DNA of 58,057 bases from assembly GCF_009604385.1 (NCBI RefSeq), contig NZ_WEGJ01000043.1:1-58057 (forward strand), written 5' to 3'. Below are positions 57,385 through 58,057 of the stretch, in pieces (the first letter of the stretch is position 1; every line of letters begins with the position of its first letter). The DNA comes from Streptomyces smaragdinus. GTDB lineage: Bacteria > Actinomycetota > Actinomycetes > Streptomycetales > Streptomycetaceae. The translations under genes and the position numbers were made by a program. The notes below the pieces were generated by a model. The model saw only the letters and a program-made list of their open reading frames with translations, had not been told where the DNA came from and ran no database searches.

Positions 57385-57412
57385 ATGAAGGTCTTATGAA
57401 GAAGCCGTCAAG
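57385..57412 (-). promoter_or_regulatory. Three 11-bp-phased direct repeats upstream of the efflux operon
   Basis: ATGAAG (57385-57390), ATGAAG (57396-57401) and GTCAAG (57407-57412) are phased every 11 bp. On the coding strand of the operon they read CTTGAC, CTTCAT and CTTCAT. Such spacing is typical of OmpR-family response regulators. They lie 65-92 bp upstream of the lipoprotein start. Confidence 0.6.
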
Positions 57413-57414
57413 AA

Positions 57415-57540
57415 CCCGTCGCGCGGCGGTGTGGGTCGGTCTTCGGCTGCCGGTTGCGTCGGCCTCCGTCGCGCGGCGGTGTGCCTCCGGCCGGTGGCCG
57501 TGTGCTTCGGTCTTTGGCTGGCGGTTGCGTCGGCTGACGC
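57415..57540. repeat. Tandem duplication with TCGCGCGGCGGTGTG core
   Basis: Two units (about 57418-57467 and 57468-57538) each start TCGCGCGGCGGTGTG and contain a variant of TCGGTCTTCGGCTG(C/G) or TCGGTCTTTGGCTGGCGG followed by GTTGCGTCGGC. No gene is present here. Confidence 0.65.
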
Positions 57541-57544
57541 GCAT

Positions 57545-58010
57545 CCGGCCTTCGGCCGGAGGCCTCAAACGCCGGCCGGGCTGGGGGTGGGTGTCTTGGC
57601 CTCCGGGGTTGGTGTCTGGTCTGCCGGGGTGCGCGTGGGCGTGAAGTGGGTCGGGGCCGCCCGACACACCTACGCGCGTACTGCCGCGTCGTGGTCCATC
57701 CAGGCGCGTTTCCCGTACGCGCGCAGGCGTGTCGAACGTCCCCTTACTTCCGTACGCGGCTACCGGATTGTCCCTGGTCACCGCCACCTGTAGCCCGCCA
57801 ACCGTGGGGAAATCCGCCGGGGCACAGGCATCCATGCAGTCGCCCCCGCAGTCGCCGGCCCGGCGGCGCGAAGCGCCGACGCTCACTCCGCATCACGAGG
57901 CGCGCAGCGCCGACCCCCACTACGCATCCGAAGCCGCGCCAGCGGCTTCCCCCACTGCGAGGCGCGCAGCGCCCCGCCCCCCGCTCCCGCCCCCAAGGCG
58001 CGCAGCGCCG
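57545..58010. repeat. Copies of the 2-kb repeat family at the right end
   Basis: GGCCTCAAACGCCGGCCGGGCT (near 57564) matches the forward copies at 2008-2131. The core AGGCGCGCAGCGCC (57899, 57960 and 57996) matches the reverse copies. The same family therefore occurs at both ends of the window. Confidence 0.8.
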
Positions 58011-58057
58011 CAGAAACGCTCCACATCCAAACCCCCACCCCGGCCCACCCACGCCAG

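Larger units (their letters stand above)
57321..58057. other. Repeat-rich spacer at the window's right edge
   Basis: About 740 bp with no credible gene. It contains the regulator repeats (57385-57412), the tandem duplication (57415-57540), one repeat copy of the 2-kb family type (about 57545-57585, GGCCTCAAACGCCGGCCGGGCT) and three AGGCGCGCAGCGCC copies (57899-57912, 57960-57973, 57996-58009). Confidence 0.75.

Overview
This window looks like chromosomal DNA of a Streptomyces or close relative. It has very high GC, strong third-position GC bias, GGAGG-type ribosome sites, many ATGA, GTGA and TGATG overlaps, leaderless promoters of the TAnnnT type, a HrdD-like sigma factor, and mycothiol-linked and Scr1/DUF397 genes. 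No rRNA, tRNA, CRISPR array, transposase or phage gene was seen. Both ends look like contig edges: the left end is a piece of tuf joined abruptly to the 3' end of a P1 peptidase gene, and the right end runs into intergenic repeats.

Layout. 1-8.6 kb is housekeeping and accessory metabolism: a phosphatase, an S4 RNA-binding protein, a block of GC-rich intergenic repeats, OsmC, a TetR-MFS pair, a LigB-type dioxygenase, an FBP zinc-finger protein, an NAD epimerase and a PAT-like acetyltransferase. 8.6-9.6 kb is hrdD, with a well-formed SigR-type promoter. 9.7-23.6 kb is one large minus-strand Mce operon: ATPase, two YrbE permeases, MceA-F, four Mce-associated proteins and a lytic transglycosylase, nearly all overlapping by 4 bp. 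Together they should form an envelope-spanning lipid or sterol importer that needs a peptidoglycan-remodelling enzyme.

24-35 kb is an accessory zone with lower GC in places. It holds an AAA ATPase with a nuclease-like tail, a lipoprotein, a HAF-repeat protein, a Scr1/DUF397/ATP-binding regulatory module, a winged-helix protein, and four secreted cysteine-containing proteins that fall into two paralogous pairs. 35.5-38.3 kb has tandem PucR-type regulators.

38.5-48.3 kb is a lipid catabolism neighbourhood: acyl-CoA dehydrogenase, SCP2, TetR, mycothiol-dependent formaldehyde dehydrogenase with its MBL partner, MaoC hydratase, large FabG, thiolase and FadD. The two divergent promoters in this region share a 35-bp element, which suggests control by the local TetR protein.

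48.3-50.3 kb is a three-gene cassette resembling a type VII-linked toxin with an N-terminal helical partner and a lipoprotein that could be its immunity factor. 50.4-57.3 kb has a DUF2510 membrane protein, a two-component system, and a MacAB-like efflux operon whose upstream region carries 11-bp-phased direct repeats typical of OmpR-family binding. The strongest candidates for something new are the secreted-protein pairs (27.9-34.9 kb) and the toxin-like cassette (48.3-50.3 kb).
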